A stretch of DNA of 58,329 bases from an uncultured Alistipes sp. (GCA_945494785.1 CALYVN010000003.1:1-58329), one strand, 5' to 3'. Shown: positions 44,954 to 53,760, counted from the stretch's first letter. The notes: generated from the letters alone by a model not told the origin. Made by a program: numbers and translations.

Positions 44954-45317
44954 ACAATATAGCCACTAATCACTAACCACCATTATTGTTCCGAGTCCCG
45001 AATATGGCGTTTCAACTGCTTATTTTGCCATTTCGCCGTTGGTGGGGCAGAGGGCGCAGAGTGGCGGAGAATGTGTCGAAATCGGGATTGTGGCGTTGTG
45101 TGAGGCCGATTCGGGTACTGCTGTGCGGGGATTGTGGCGGTGCATGGCGGAGCGATGGCTTTGAAAATGATTTGGCAGATTCAAAAAATGTCCGTACCTT
45201 GCACCACGAAAGCATCGGGTATGCAGTCTCGATTGCCGAAGAAAAGTAAGTTTAACCAAAACCGATTTGCCTATAAGAAACACCTCTACTCTGAACCATT
45301 AAAGAAAGGACAAGAGT
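44954..45317 (+). other. Intergenic region before the ECF sigma gene
   Basis: It holds an AATCACTAACCACC remnant, about 200 bases with no recognisable gene, then the promoter at 45171-45202. A short open frame at 44986-45249 has no family look and crosses the promoter. Confidence 0.5.
45171..45202 (+). promoter_or_regulatory. Promoter of the ECF sigma gene (variant -7 box)
   Basis: TTTG (45171-45174), 20-base gap, TACCTTGC (45195-45202). The -7 box lacks one T of TAnnTTTG. It could be a weak housekeeping promoter or one read by the ECF factor itself. The leader is about 110 bases. Confidence 0.55.
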
Positions 45318-45902
45318 ATGAACGGACAGATAATGAGCGACCAAGTGTTGCTGACGAGTTATCTGCAAGGTGACAAGAGTGCCATTTCAAGCCTTATCGA
45401 ACGCCATAGCCGCCGTGTTCGCGACTATATCAGGATGATGGTCAAGGACGGCGATACGGCCGAAGATATTTTTCAGGAGACGTTCATTAAGGCGGTACGG
45501 GTCATCGACGAGGGCAAATATGCGGACAGCGGTAAGTTTCTTTCGTGGATTTTGCGAATAGCGCACAACCAAGTTATAGACTACTTCCGCGCCCAAAAGC
45601 AGAATCGGCAGGTTAATGAGTCCGCCGCAGGATACAATGTTTTGGGAACTCTCCGGTTTGCGGAGCGAACGGTCGAGGACAAAATGGTATCCGAGCAGAT
45701 AGAACGGGATGTTCGTGCGCTGGTGGAGTTGTTGCCCGACGAGCAACGCGAAGTGGTGATGTTGCGATACTTTTCGGGATTGAGTTTTAAGGAGATAGCG
45801 GAGCAGACAAATGTGAGCATCAATACTGCACTCGGTCGTATGCGCTATGCTTTGATAAACTTGCGGAAGATGATACAGGAGAAAAATTTAATTTTGTGTT
45901 GA
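45318..45902 (+). CDS. ECF-family RNA polymerase sigma factor
   Basis: A 194-aa alternative sigma factor. Region 2 lies at about 25-95 (ERHSRRVRDYIRMMVKDGDTAEDIFQETFIKA and SWILRIAHNQVIDYFR). Region 4 lies at about 130-185 (LPDEQREVVMLRYFSGLSFKEIAEQTNVSINTALGRMRYAL). No transmembrane anti-sigma gene follows, only a 45-codon ORF. Start could be MSDQVLL, five codons later. Confidence 0.92.
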   Translation: MNGQIMSDQVLLTSYLQGDKSAISSLIERHSRRVRDYIRMMVKDGDTAEDIFQETFIKAVRVIDEGKYADSGKFLSWILRIAHNQVIDYFRAQKQNRQVNESAAGYNVLGTLRFAERTVEDKMVSEQIERDVRALVELLPDEQREVVMLRYFSGLSFKEIAEQTNVSINTALGRMRYALINLRKMIQEKNLILC

Positions 45903-45972
45903 TTCCGTACAATAAAGACGACAAGGCGGCCGTTATATTGGCGATGTAACGAAAATATAGCGGAAGTCGCTT

Positions 45973-46110
45973 ATGAAAGATATTGACAAGCCATGTCAAC
46001 AGCATGTTTCCGATGAAGACCTTCTATTGTCACAGGTCTTTTGTGGCGAAGCGGATTTACTCTATCTTGATGTTTATCTGGGTGAGGTCTTTCGGAGGGA
46101 GCATTATTGA
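45973..46110 (+). CDS. Small acidic ORF downstream of the ECF sigma gene
   Basis: A 45-aa protein starting MKDIDKPCQQHVSDEDLLLS and ending FRREHY, with two cysteines and no membrane segment. It lies 70 bases after the sigma gene and 16 bases before a strong terminator, so both are likely in one transcript. It could be a sigma partner or the remnant of a longer gene. Codon use is ordinary. Confidence 0.5.
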   Translation: MKDIDKPCQQHVSDEDLLLSQVFCGEADLLYLDVYLGEVFRREHY

Positions 46111-46126
46111 GGGTTAATTTGTGGGG

Positions 46127-46162
46127 AGAGAGCGGTCGAGAGGCCGCTCTCTTATTTTTTTT
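46127..46162 (+). terminator. Terminator of the ECF sigma unit
   Basis: GAGAGCGG (46128-46135) pairs with CCGCTCTC (46144-46151), followed by TTATTTTTTTT. Confidence 0.85.
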
Positions 46163-46232
46163 GGTATCGTTGTGCGAGGCGGTGAACGGGGAGTGCCGAC
46201 GGTGCGGAATCGGTTGCGGGTGCATATTTTTT

Positions 46233-46261
46233 TTTGAAATAATGAAAAATGCGTATATTTG
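46233..46261 (+). promoter_or_regulatory. Promoter of the small barrel gene
   Basis: TTTG (46233-46236), 17-base gap, TATATTTG (46254-46261). The -7 box is perfect and the spacing slightly short. Confidence 0.6.
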
Positions 46262-46284
46262 GAGAGCAAAAACCCAAAAAGCGT

Positions 46285-47085
46285 ATGAAAAAATCTTTTT
46301 ACACTCTGTTGATTGCCGCCGTATGTGCCGTGCTGCCGCTCGGCGCAGAGGCGAAGGATGGCAAGATGCCGGCTCCCGAGCGCAAGGCGTTCAGTAACGT
46401 TTCCATCGGCGTCCATGCCGGTTTGACGGGCTACGGTTTGTCGGTAGCCACGCCGCTGCATCGCACATTGGCTCTGCGTGCAGGCTTTTCGACCATGCCG
46501 CTCAGCCTCAAATACAACAACGACAACGGCTCGGTCGATATCGCAGGATTCGGTACGGTCGATGTGCCCGATATGCGCCTGAAAGCGACGCTCGGCATGA
46601 CCCACGGCCATCTGCTCTTCGATTGGTCGCCATTCAGACGCGGCAAATCGTCGTTCTGCATCTCGTTCGGTGCCTACTTCGGCAACAGCAAACTTATCAA
46701 ACTCTCGGGTAAGTTCAACGAGCAGCAGTTGCAGGCACTCATCGACCAAGGTCTGCCTATGTCGGAAATAGCCAACATCCCTGTTCGTGTCGGCGATACC
46801 AATGTCATGGTCAATGAAGATGGCTCGATGAATGCGCACCTGAAAGTTTGGGCTGTAAAGCCGTATGTCGGTTTGGGCTTCGGTCGTCCGATTCCGAAAC
46901 GGCGTGTCGGTTTCCGCGGCGAACTCGGCGTGATGTTCATCGGCAAGCCGGAGGTGGTATCCAACAATATCGCCGATGCGGTCGAGGATGGCAGTGTCAG
47001 CACCATCAACAAGATATTGGGCAAGGTCATCGTATATCCGCAGTTGCAACTGACGCTGACGGTGCGTCTGCTCAAAGACAAATAG
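46285..47085 (+). CDS. Secreted outer-membrane beta-barrel-like protein
   Basis: A 266-aa protein with a signal peptide (1-23, GAEA) and alternating strands (VSIGVHAGLTGYGLSVATPL, ALRAGFSTMPL, then LKVWAVKPYVGLGFGRPIP and LQLTLTVRL at the end). The family is not named. Start MKKSFY at 46285 is used because the 12 upstream codons lie in the leader just after the -7 box. It has its own promoter and terminator. Confidence 0.7.
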   Translation: MKKSFYTLLIAAVCAVLPLGAEAKDGKMPAPERKAFSNVSIGVHAGLTGYGLSVATPLHRTLALRAGFSTMPLSLKYNNDNGSVDIAGFGTVDVPDMRLKATLGMTHGHLLFDWSPFRRGKSSFCISFGAYFGNSKLIKLSGKFNEQQLQALIDQGLPMSEIANIPVRVGDTNVMVNEDGSMNAHLKVWAVKPYVGLGFGRPIPKRRVGFRGELGVMFIGKPEVVSNNIADAVEDGSVSTINKILGKVIVYPQLQLTLTVRLLKDK

Positions 47086-47113
47086 ACTCGGCTGTATAGC
47101 CGCATTCGCCTGT

Positions 47114-47160
47114 CTGGATGGCTGCTGCCATGATTGGCGACAACCATCCGGCTTTTTTTT
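47114..47160 (+). terminator. Terminator after the small barrel gene
   Basis: CTGGATGG (47114-47121) pairs with CCATCCGG (47144-47151, one wobble), followed by CTTTTTTTT. Confidence 0.8.
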
Positions 47161-47211
47161 AGACCGCAGTGCCTATACCTGTCGACAACACACATCAGAA
47201 CATTCCCCGTT

Positions 47212-50118
47212 ATGAAAAGACTACTCGGCATAATTCTGGCCGCCATTTGCTCGTTGGGCATATCGTCCGCACAGATGCAGGTGCGTTACCTCGTCAATCT
47301 GTACAAACCCGTACAGTCGTATTGCTACACCTCGGGCAGAACGCTCGAAATATACGGCGGCAACCGTTGGCAAAACGGCTTCTCGATAGGCAATACCGTC
47401 GGTCCGTACAAGGCGGGGTATGCCACTTTCCGTCTCGGAGGCAAATACGACACCATCAAGTTCGTTACGGGTCTGCGCAAGGGTTGTTCCGCTTCAAGTA
47501 CGAATCCCTGCGTGGTAACCATCTATGCCGACGGCAAAAAGATTTTCGACAAGGTGCTGCGGAATTACGAAGTCCACCAGCGCGTAACGCTCGATATAAA
47601 GGGCGCGGACGAATTGCGGTTCGTGCTTGTTGCGGGCGAAGGCGAGGTTTGTTTCGGCGAGGTGTCGCTGTGGAAGGCGGGTGAAAAGCCCAAGGATACA
47701 GGCAACATCACCACCGCCAAACCTGCCAAAAAGATGCTTGTGCGGGATATAATGCCATATACCATCGACTATAACAATTATACGCTCTTTTTTTATCAGC
47801 ATTCGCTCGTGCATCCCAAAGCCAAGCAGACTTCCGTAAAATTGGGCAACACAACCTACAATTACGGTCTGCTGCTGAATATGAAAATGGCATTGTCGGG
47901 CAACAACGAGGGTCAGACCCACTTCAATCTCGACGGGCGATACTCAACGCTCGATTTTATAGCAGGTCCCGTCAATACCGCCAATTCCGCCAACGGCAAG
48001 GGTTGGATTGTCATCAAGGGCGACGGCAAAATTCTGCACGAATACGAGATACGTCAGGACGACATAGCCAAGCGCATTACGGTCGATGTGTCGGGTGTAC
48101 GGCAGTTGTCGGTGTTCAGCGAGCAGTCCGAACAAAGCCTTTACGGTGCCATCGTCGATGCGTGGGTCTATCCCGAAGGCGAACAACCGCAACGGACAGC
48201 GACAGCCGAAAGCACCGTGAGCGAGACTGATGCCCGACTTGCACAACTGCCCGACGTGTGCAAACTCATCTCCAACATTCCTCCTTATGCGCTGCGCAGC
48301 AGCGTCGATAAACAACTCTACACTGGCGAATCGGACTACATCACCTTCTCGATGGGCGGCGTACGATTCAGCGAGGGCTTCATCCTCTACCGCAAAGCCA
48401 ATTTCATGGATGACAACGTGGTGTCGTATGCCGCGTTCGACCTCGGCAACCAATTCGACTATGTCAGTTTCGTTACGGGCTATGTAGGCAAGAGTTGGGT
48501 GATGAACAACGACAAACTCCGCGTCTTTGCCGACGACAAACTTATCTACGAAACGCCGCTCTATGCCACCTGCCCGAACCAAAAAGTGGTGCTGCCAATC
48601 GACAAATGCCGCAAACTGCGTTTCGAGAACGGCGGACAGACCACCATGGATGTAGGTGCTTACGGTGTGGCGGATTTGGTGGTCTATCGGGGTGAGCCTG
48701 TGGAAAATTCGCTGTTCGAACACCCCGTACCCGAATGTCCGCACGAGACAGACCTTATCGACCTCTGCAAAAAACCGTACCTCCACTATGTCAGCACAGC
48801 CCGAGAAAATGTATTTTTCGACGGCTCGACCCAACGCAACTACTTCCCGATGAAAGACGGCAGGCGCATCAACAAGGGTTTCCTGTTGCAGACAAGCACC
48901 CACTTCTCGCTCGACTACGGCGTGCTTGCGGGTAAGACGGGTACGGGAGCCACAGCAGCCATAGGTGCTGCCGCAGTGGGCGCATCGTTCGTGGTGGCAG
49001 GCTCGGTGGGCGGCGCACTCATAGGCAGTACGCTTGCCGGTGTTGCGCCAATGTTGGTGCTTGCCGCAGGAGGCGAAGCGGTGGAAAACTCGTGCATAGC
49101 CTTCAATACCTACGGACAATACAACACCCTGACCTTTACGGTGGCTTGTTTCCGAAGTGCCGAAGAGTCGCAACTGCTCGGTCCCGATACATATCAGGTC
49201 GATAAAAAAGAGTACAAGGAGACACTCCTTATAGGTGCCGACCAAAAGGTCGTGGCGGAACTCGCGCTATTCGAAGCCATGCAGCCGCAAACCGTTACGG
49301 TGCCGATTGAGGCGTGCCACCAACTGCTCTTCTGGCTCTCGAACACCAACGGCAACTCGGCGCAATTCGTATTCTACGACCTGCATCTGTCGAAAGATGC
49401 CTCTGCTGCCGTCATTCCCGAAGATGTCCGCTCGACACAGGCGATAGTATCCTATCCCGCGTGGTCGGTCAAAGAGAGCGAAGGGGCTTTCTGGCCTCGC
49501 CAAAAATCGACGGGTGCCAAAGTCATTGACCAATATTATGTCGATTTGGCATGTGCGGGCGAAAAGGCGGAAAGGTGTCTCAAAACCTGCATGCCGAGTT
49601 ACGAAATCTGTACCTACTATATCCAAACCGATGCGGGACAGACCTGCAAGGCGGTCAAACTGCGCCACGTTGAGGAACTGCCCGACGAAACGGGCGCAAT
49701 GCACCCGACGCCGAATGCCAATCTGTCGCTGTTTGCGGGCGGTTACGGCTCGATAACCCGAATCTACGAAAATTGTGGCAGAGAACTTGCCGAACTCGAC
49801 AAACTCAAAAACGATTTGAGCAACCTCAAAATCGCCCAAGCGTCGGCATACACCAACCTCGTGTCGCTCGGATTCGGCGCAATTGCGCAAGGGCGTGTGC
49901 TGAAACGTAGTTCGGCGGTACTCTCCAAACTCTCGAAATTGGTCAATGCCGTCTATGCCGAAAAGATGGCGGAGTTCCGATTCCTAGACGCGCTAATCAA
50001 AAATGCCGTCGATATCGACGGCCGTCAATCGTCCGAGCAGACCATATTCTGCCCGCTGTTCGAAGGCGACATCGTCCCCGAAGGCGACAAGATGATGGTG
50101 CGCAACTTTACGCTGTAA
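47212..50118 (+). CDS. Large secreted protein with four NPCBM-like modules
   Basis: A 968-aa protein with a signal peptide (1-20). Four repeated beta modules at about 30-155, 190-320, 360-492 and 525-727 each share a G-x-Y/F-D/S/N-T/Y core, for example GGKYDTIKFVTG, DGRYSTLDFIAG, GNQFDYVSFVTG and YGQYNTLTFTV. They resemble the NPCBM carbohydrate-binding fold. Module 4 is split by a Gly/Ala-rich hydrophobic segment (574-621) with glycine-zipper spacing. The C-terminal part (745-968) has cysteine pairs and a helical region (about 855-930). No catalytic domain is recognised. Start at MKRLLG follows the preceding terminator, so a promoter must lie within about 50 bases, but none is clear. Confidence 0.75.
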   Translation: MKRLLGIILAAICSLGISSAQMQVRYLVNLYKPVQSYCYTSGRTLEIYGGNRWQNGFSIGNTVGPYKAGYATFRLGGKYDTIKFVTGLRKGCSASSTNPCVVTIYADGKKIFDKVLRNYEVHQRVTLDIKGADELRFVLVAGEGEVCFGEVSLWKAGEKPKDTGNITTAKPAKKMLVRDIMPYTIDYNNYTLFFYQHSLVHPKAKQTSVKLGNTTYNYGLLLNMKMALSGNNEGQTHFNLDGRYSTLDFIAGPVNTANSANGKGWIVIKGDGKILHEYEIRQDDIAKRITVDVSGVRQLSVFSEQSEQSLYGAIVDAWVYPEGEQPQRTATAESTVSETDARLAQLPDVCKLISNIPPYALRSSVDKQLYTGESDYITFSMGGVRFSEGFILYRKANFMDDNVVSYAAFDLGNQFDYVSFVTGYVGKSWVMNNDKLRVFADDKLIYETPLYATCPNQKVVLPIDKCRKLRFENGGQTTMDVGAYGVADLVVYRGEPVENSLFEHPVPECPHETDLIDLCKKPYLHYVSTARENVFFDGSTQRNYFPMKDGRRINKGFLLQTSTHFSLDYGVLAGKTGTGATAAIGAAAVGASFVVAGSVGGALIGSTLAGVAPMLVLAAGGEAVENSCIAFNTYGQYNTLTFTVACFRSAEESQLLGPDTYQVDKKEYKETLLIGADQKVVAELALFEAMQPQTVTVPIEACHQLLFWLSNTNGNSAQFVFYDLHLSKDASAAVIPEDVRSTQAIVSYPAWSVKESEGAFWPRQKSTGAKVIDQYYVDLACAGEKAERCLKTCMPSYEICTYYIQTDAGQTCKAVKLRHVEELPDETGAMHPTPNANLSLFAGGYGSITRIYENCGRELAELDKLKNDLSNLKIAQASAYTNLVSLGFGAIAQGRVLKRSSAVLSKLSKLVNAVYAEKMAEFRFLDALIKNAVDIDGRQSSEQTIFCPLFEGDIVPEGDKMMVRNFTL

Positions 50119-50236
50119 GGGCTGGAAACGCTAATAAACAGCAGAGTTTAAGAGGTTTCAGGGGGGTTCAGAGTTGGTGGTGAATGGTGGTGTCGGGTAT
50201 AACGGCACGGTCGGTTTTAGTGTATAGCGATTAGTG
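50119..50236 (+). repeat. Tail and solo terminal motif of the modular repeat
   Basis: AGAGTTTAAGAGG (about 50150) resembles the tail module, and GGGTATAACGGCACGG at about 50196 is a lone left-end motif. AGTGTATAGCGATTAGTG follows. Confidence 0.55.
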
Positions 50237-50260
50237 TTTGCGGGGCAACAGCCCCGCAAA
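50237..50260. repeat. TTTGCGGGGC-AACA-GCCCCGCAAA hairpin, copy 2
   Basis: Identical to the hairpin at 44930-44953. TTTTATATAG follows, so it could terminate the NPCBM gene transcript. Confidence 0.75.
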
Positions 50261-50268
50261 TTTTATAT

Positions 50269-50317
50269 AGAGTCATGCCACACTTGCACAGCAAGTGAGT
50301 TGGCATCTACCGCTGTT
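50269..50317 (-). repeat. Hairpin repeat GCGGTAGATGC...TGGCATGACT, copy 2
   Basis: Reverse orientation of the unit at 44623-44669. The flanks are conserved, but the stem is CACTTGC/GCAAGTG instead of CACACGCG/CGCGTGTG. Conserved flanks with a covarying stem suggest selection on structure. Confidence 0.7.
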
Positions 50318-50326
50318 TTGGTTTTT

Positions 50327-50488
50327 GGGTATAGCGGCGAGGCTTTTCCGTGCTAACGTTTCTAAGAGATCTAAGAGAACCAAGAGTTCTGCGAGGGCAG
50401 ACAGCGTATAGAAAAAAATAAACAACGTTGTTGCTATATAATAGTTCTCCCGGAACTCCTATAACAGCCACCCGTTGTTTACACAACA
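50327..50488 (+). repeat. Modular intergenic repeat, copy 11
   Basis: Left end GGGTATAGCGGCGAGG, full half A, half B with two units, and a decayed right end (CCCGTTGTTTACACAAC) that runs into the tRNA-Cys terminator. Confidence 0.85.
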
Positions 50489-50516
50489 CCCGCGTTGCAA
50501 TCGCAACGCGGGTGTT
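50485..50516 (-). terminator. Terminator of tRNA-Cys
   Basis: Fourteen perfect base pairs (50485-50498 with 50503-50516) and an AATC loop. The T run on the minus strand is short. Confidence 0.75.
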
Positions 50517-50521
50517 TGTCG

Positions 50522-50592
50522 AGGTCTGAAGCGGATTCGAACCGCTGTACAAGGTTTTGCAGACCTTTGCCTAGCCACTCGGCCATCAGACC
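50522..50592 (-). tRNA. tRNA-Cys (GCA)
   Basis: A 71-nt tRNA. The acceptor GGTCTGA pairs with TCAGACC, and the discriminator is U. The anticodon loop CTGCAAA gives GCA. The T arm is GCGGTTCGAATCCGC. CCA is not encoded. Confidence 0.95.
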
Positions 50593-50768
50593 AATTTTCG
50601 TCGGCGCATCACTCTCTGCATCGCATCGTCCTCCGCATTATTCCAAGCCTCGTCCTCTGTCTCGTCCTCTGTCTCGTTCTCTGCGTTGCACCCATGCCTC
50701 TGCATAGCATCCTGCGCCTTTGGGTCTGCAAATATAGGAAGATTTATTCTTTTCACCAAAAAAATCAG

Positions 50769-50776
50769 TATCTTTA
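50769..50776 (+). promoter_or_regulatory. -7 box of dprA operon (weak)
   Basis: TATCTTTA, one base off TAnnTTTG, about 45 bases before the dprA ATG. Confidence 0.4.
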
Positions 50777-50819
50777 CATCTGAAAAAACGGAATTTCCAT
50801 TTCAAACCGCTTTCGGAGT

Positions 50820-51929
50820 ATGACTATCGAGGATGTAGCATTGACTTTCGTACCGCAACTCGGCGTGCGTGGCGTGGCGCATCTGTTGGATGTGTACGGC
50901 TCGGCTGCCGCCGTTTTTGCCGCATCGGAGCAGGATTTGACCGAACGGGCGGAACTGCGGCCGGATGTTGCGCGGGCTGTTGTCCGCAAGGCGGGATTCG
51001 GCGAGGCGGAGCGCGAGATGCAGTATTGCAGACGGCACGACATCCGCATCATCGCTTCGACCGACGACGTCTATCCGCCATTGTTGCGTCAGGTGGTCGA
51101 TTTTCCGCATATACTCTATCTTACGGGTGATGCCGAAGCCTTGCGCTCGCGACACATGCTCTCGATTGTCGGCACCCGCAGGATGACACCCTACGGCGAG
51201 CGCATGTGCAACGAGTTGGTCGAGGGCATTGCGTCGAAATTTCCCGATACGGTAATTGTCAGCGGTCTGGCATTCGGTACGGATGCGGCTGCTCATCGGG
51301 CGGCTCTTGCTTTCGGTCTGCGTACCGTCGGCGTGCTTGCCAATGCTCTGCCCGACGTGGTGCCTGCGCATAATGCGGCACTCGGTCGCGATATGTTGGC
51401 ACATGGCGGGGCTGTTGTGGCGGAGGTATCGTCGCAAACCCGTCAGAACGGCAATCTGTATATTCCGCGCAACCGTATCGTCGCGGCTTTGGGTGAAGGT
51501 TTGGTGGTGGTCGAATCGCCGTTCAACGGCGGCTCCATGTCCACGGCCAAGGCGGCGGACGGCTATTCGCGACCGGTTATGGCGGTGGCAGGTCGGGCGA
51601 CCGATGCCATGTCGAAGGGTACGAACGCACTTATCCGCAACCGTGTGGCGCAGATGGTCGGCTCGGCAGACGAGATTATCGAGGAGTTGGGATGGCAGTG
51701 CGATGATGTTGCTCCGACCCTTCGTTTTACGGCAGAGGTGCGCGAATTGTCGGAGGCGGAACGGCGCATCATGGCATGTTTGGGCGACGGAGGCGAAGCG
51801 GTGTCGTTCGATGCGATAGTTACCCGCAGCGGTTTGGATGTGGGCGAGGCGAGTGCGCGACTGCTCGATATGAAACTCTCGGGCGACGTGCGGTCGCTAC
51901 CCGGGAAGATGTACGAGAAATTGAGATAA
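50820..51929 (+). CDS. dprA: DNA processing protein DprA
   Basis: ssDNA-binding RecA loader in natural transformation (369 aa). An N-terminal helix-hairpin (1-65) precedes the Rossmann domain with LSIVGTRRMTPYG (about 114-126), VSGLAFGTDAAAHRAAL and FIPRNRIVAALG-type YIPRNRIVAAL. A C-terminal winged helix (about 305-365) follows. It is one base upstream of tatD. It is widely conserved in non-competent species too. Confidence 0.95.
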   Translation: MTIEDVALTFVPQLGVRGVAHLLDVYGSAAAVFAASEQDLTERAELRPDVARAVVRKAGFGEAEREMQYCRRHDIRIIASTDDVYPPLLRQVVDFPHILYLTGDAEALRSRHMLSIVGTRRMTPYGERMCNELVEGIASKFPDTVIVSGLAFGTDAAAHRAALAFGLRTVGVLANALPDVVPAHNAALGRDMLAHGGAVVAEVSSQTRQNGNLYIPRNRIVAALGEGLVVVESPFNGGSMSTAKAADGYSRPVMAVAGRATDAMSKGTNALIRNRVAQMVGSADEIIEELGWQCDDVAPTLRFTAEVRELSEAERRIMACLGDGGEAVSFDAIVTRSGLDVGEASARLLDMKLSGDVRSLPGKMYEKLR

Positions 51930-51930
51930 G

Positions 51931-52719
51931 ATGCTGATAGATACCCATTCGCATATATACGAACCCGAATTCGATGCCGACCGCGACCAAGCGGTTGCGC
52001 GTGCGAAAGAGGCAGGTGTGGAGTTGATGCTCCTGCCGGCGATAGATGCGCAGAGCGATGCGCGGATGTTTGCGACATGCTGCGCATATCCCGACATTAC
52101 CCTGCCGATGATGGGGCTGCACCCCACTTCGGTAAACGACAATCCGCAGTGGCGTGCGGAACTCGACAGGGTGGAGCGTTATCTCGCCAATCCTCCGCAG
52201 GGCATTGCGCGATTCTGCGGGGTCGGGGAGATTGGGTTGGATTTCTATTGGAGCAGCGATTTTGTCGCGGAGCAGCGTGAGGCGTTTGCGGCGCAGGTCG
52301 AATTGGCGATAAGCCGCAACCTGCCCGTCGCCATACATACGCGCAGTGCATGGCGGCAGATGTGCGATGTGGTGCGCTCGTTCGCAGGTCGTGGCGCGAG
52401 AGGTGTGTTCCATGCCTTTTCCGACTCGGCGGAGTGCTATCGCGAATTGCGCCGATACGGCGATTTCCTCTTCGGCATAGGGGGTGTGGTAACCTTCAAA
52501 AAGAGCGAAGTGGCAGCCGTCGTGCGCGAGATGGATATAAACGACGTGGTGTTGGAGACGGATTGTCCCTATCTGACCCCCGTACCTTACCGCGGCACGC
52601 GCAACGAATCGTCGTATGTCGGTTTGGTGTGCGACAAGGTCGCAGAAATCAAAGGAGTGTCGTCGGAGGAGGTCGCTGCCGTTACGACTGCCAATGCAAA
52701 GAGAATGTTCGGAGTATAA
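51931..52719 (+). CDS. tatD: TatD family metal-dependent hydrolase/DNase
   Basis: TIM-barrel amidohydrolase-fold nuclease (262 aa). Metal ligands lie in DTHSHIYEP (His6, His8), GEIGLDFYW (Glu), IHTRSAW (His), HAFSDS (His) and LETDCPYL (Asp). It is translationally close to dprA and ansA in one operon. Confidence 0.94.
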   Translation: MLIDTHSHIYEPEFDADRDQAVARAKEAGVELMLLPAIDAQSDARMFATCCAYPDITLPMMGLHPTSVNDNPQWRAELDRVERYLANPPQGIARFCGVGEIGLDFYWSSDFVAEQREAFAAQVELAISRNLPVAIHTRSAWRQMCDVVRSFAGRGARGVFHAFSDSAECYRELRRYGDFLFGIGGVVTFKKSEVAAVVREMDINDVVLETDCPYLTPVPYRGTRNESSYVGLVCDKVAEIKGVSSEEVAAVTTANAKRMFGV

Positions 52720-52722
52720 AAT

Positions 52723-53760
52723 ATGAGAAAACCTAAAATCCTTATCATCTATACCGGAGGTACAATCGGTATGCGGCGCGATGCCAATGGTACGCTCGTG
52801 CCTTTCGACTTCAACTCCATCGAGGAGGAGTTTCCGTCGGTCAGACAGTTGAATGTCGATATAGAGGTCGATAAAAAGATGACCCCAATCGATTCGTCGA
52901 ATGTTACACCCGAACGGTGGGCGGAGTTGGCACGTATCATCCGCGACAACTACGAGGCGTGCGACGGATTCGTGGTGCTGCACGGTACCGATACGATGTC
53001 CTATACGGCATCGGCTTTGAGTTTCATGCTCGAAAACCTTGCCAAGCCGGTGGTGTTCACGGGGAGTCAGATTCCGATGGGTATCATGCGTACCGACGGG
53101 CGCGAGAATCTGATTACGGCCATAGAAATAGCCGCTTCACGTCGCTCCGACGGCAGCCCTATGGTGCCGGAGGTGTCGCTCTATTTCCAAAACCGCCTGA
53201 TGCGTGCCAATCGCACCTCCAAACTCTCGGCAGAGGCTCTCAACGCTTTCGACTCGTGCAACTATCCGCCGTTGGCAGAGGTCGGGGTCAATATATTCTT
53301 CAACGACGACGACATCATCCGTCCAAGTGCCGAGACCGCACGCGAGCCTTTGCGCATCTCCGAGCAGATGGATGAAAATGTGGTGATTGTCAAATTGTTC
53401 CCCGGCATTACCGAACGGACGTTGCGGTCGATGTTCGCCATCGAGGGGCTGAAAGGTGCGGTACTCGAAACCTTCGGTACGGGCAACGCCCCGACCGAGG
53501 AGTGGTTTTTGGAGACGTTGGCCGAAGCAATCGGTCGCGGCATTACCATAGTCGATGTTACGCAGTGCCGCAGCGGTGCCGTCGATATGCAACTCTACGA
53601 AACGGGGTTGCGCCTGAAAAAAATAGGTGTGGTCTGCGGGCGCGACATGACGAGCGAAGCGGCCGTTACGAAACTGATGTGGCTGCTCGGCAAAAAACTT
53701 CCGAAAAGCGACTTTTTGCGGGAACTTTCCAAGCCACTTCGCGGAGAATTTGCGGAGTGA
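52723..53760 (+). CDS. ansA: Type I L-asparaginase
   Basis: Hydrolyses asparagine to aspartate and ammonia (345 aa). Catalytic Thr14 lies in YTGGTIGM, with Ser58-Ser59-Asn60 and Thr89-Asp90 in HGTDTM. No signal peptide, so it is the cytoplasmic AnsA type. It is three bases after tatD and last in the operon. Confidence 0.94.
   Translation: MRKPKILIIYTGGTIGMRRDANGTLVPFDFNSIEEEFPSVRQLNVDIEVDKKMTPIDSSNVTPERWAELARIIRDNYEACDGFVVLHGTDTMSYTASALSFMLENLAKPVVFTGSQIPMGIMRTDGRENLITAIEIAASRRSDGSPMVPEVSLYFQNRLMRANRTSKLSAEALNAFDSCNYPPLAEVGVNIFFNDDDIIRPSAETAREPLRISEQMDENVVIVKLFPGITERTLRSMFAIEGLKGAVLETFGTGNAPTEEWFLETLAEAIGRGITIVDVTQCRSGAVDMQLYETGLRLKKIGVVCGRDMTSEAAVTKLMWLLGKKLPKSDFLRELSKPLRGEFAE

Noticed and set aside
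44986..45249. An 87-codon frame before the ECF sigma gene
   Set aside because: It crosses the predicted sigma promoter and has no family features or upstream signal.
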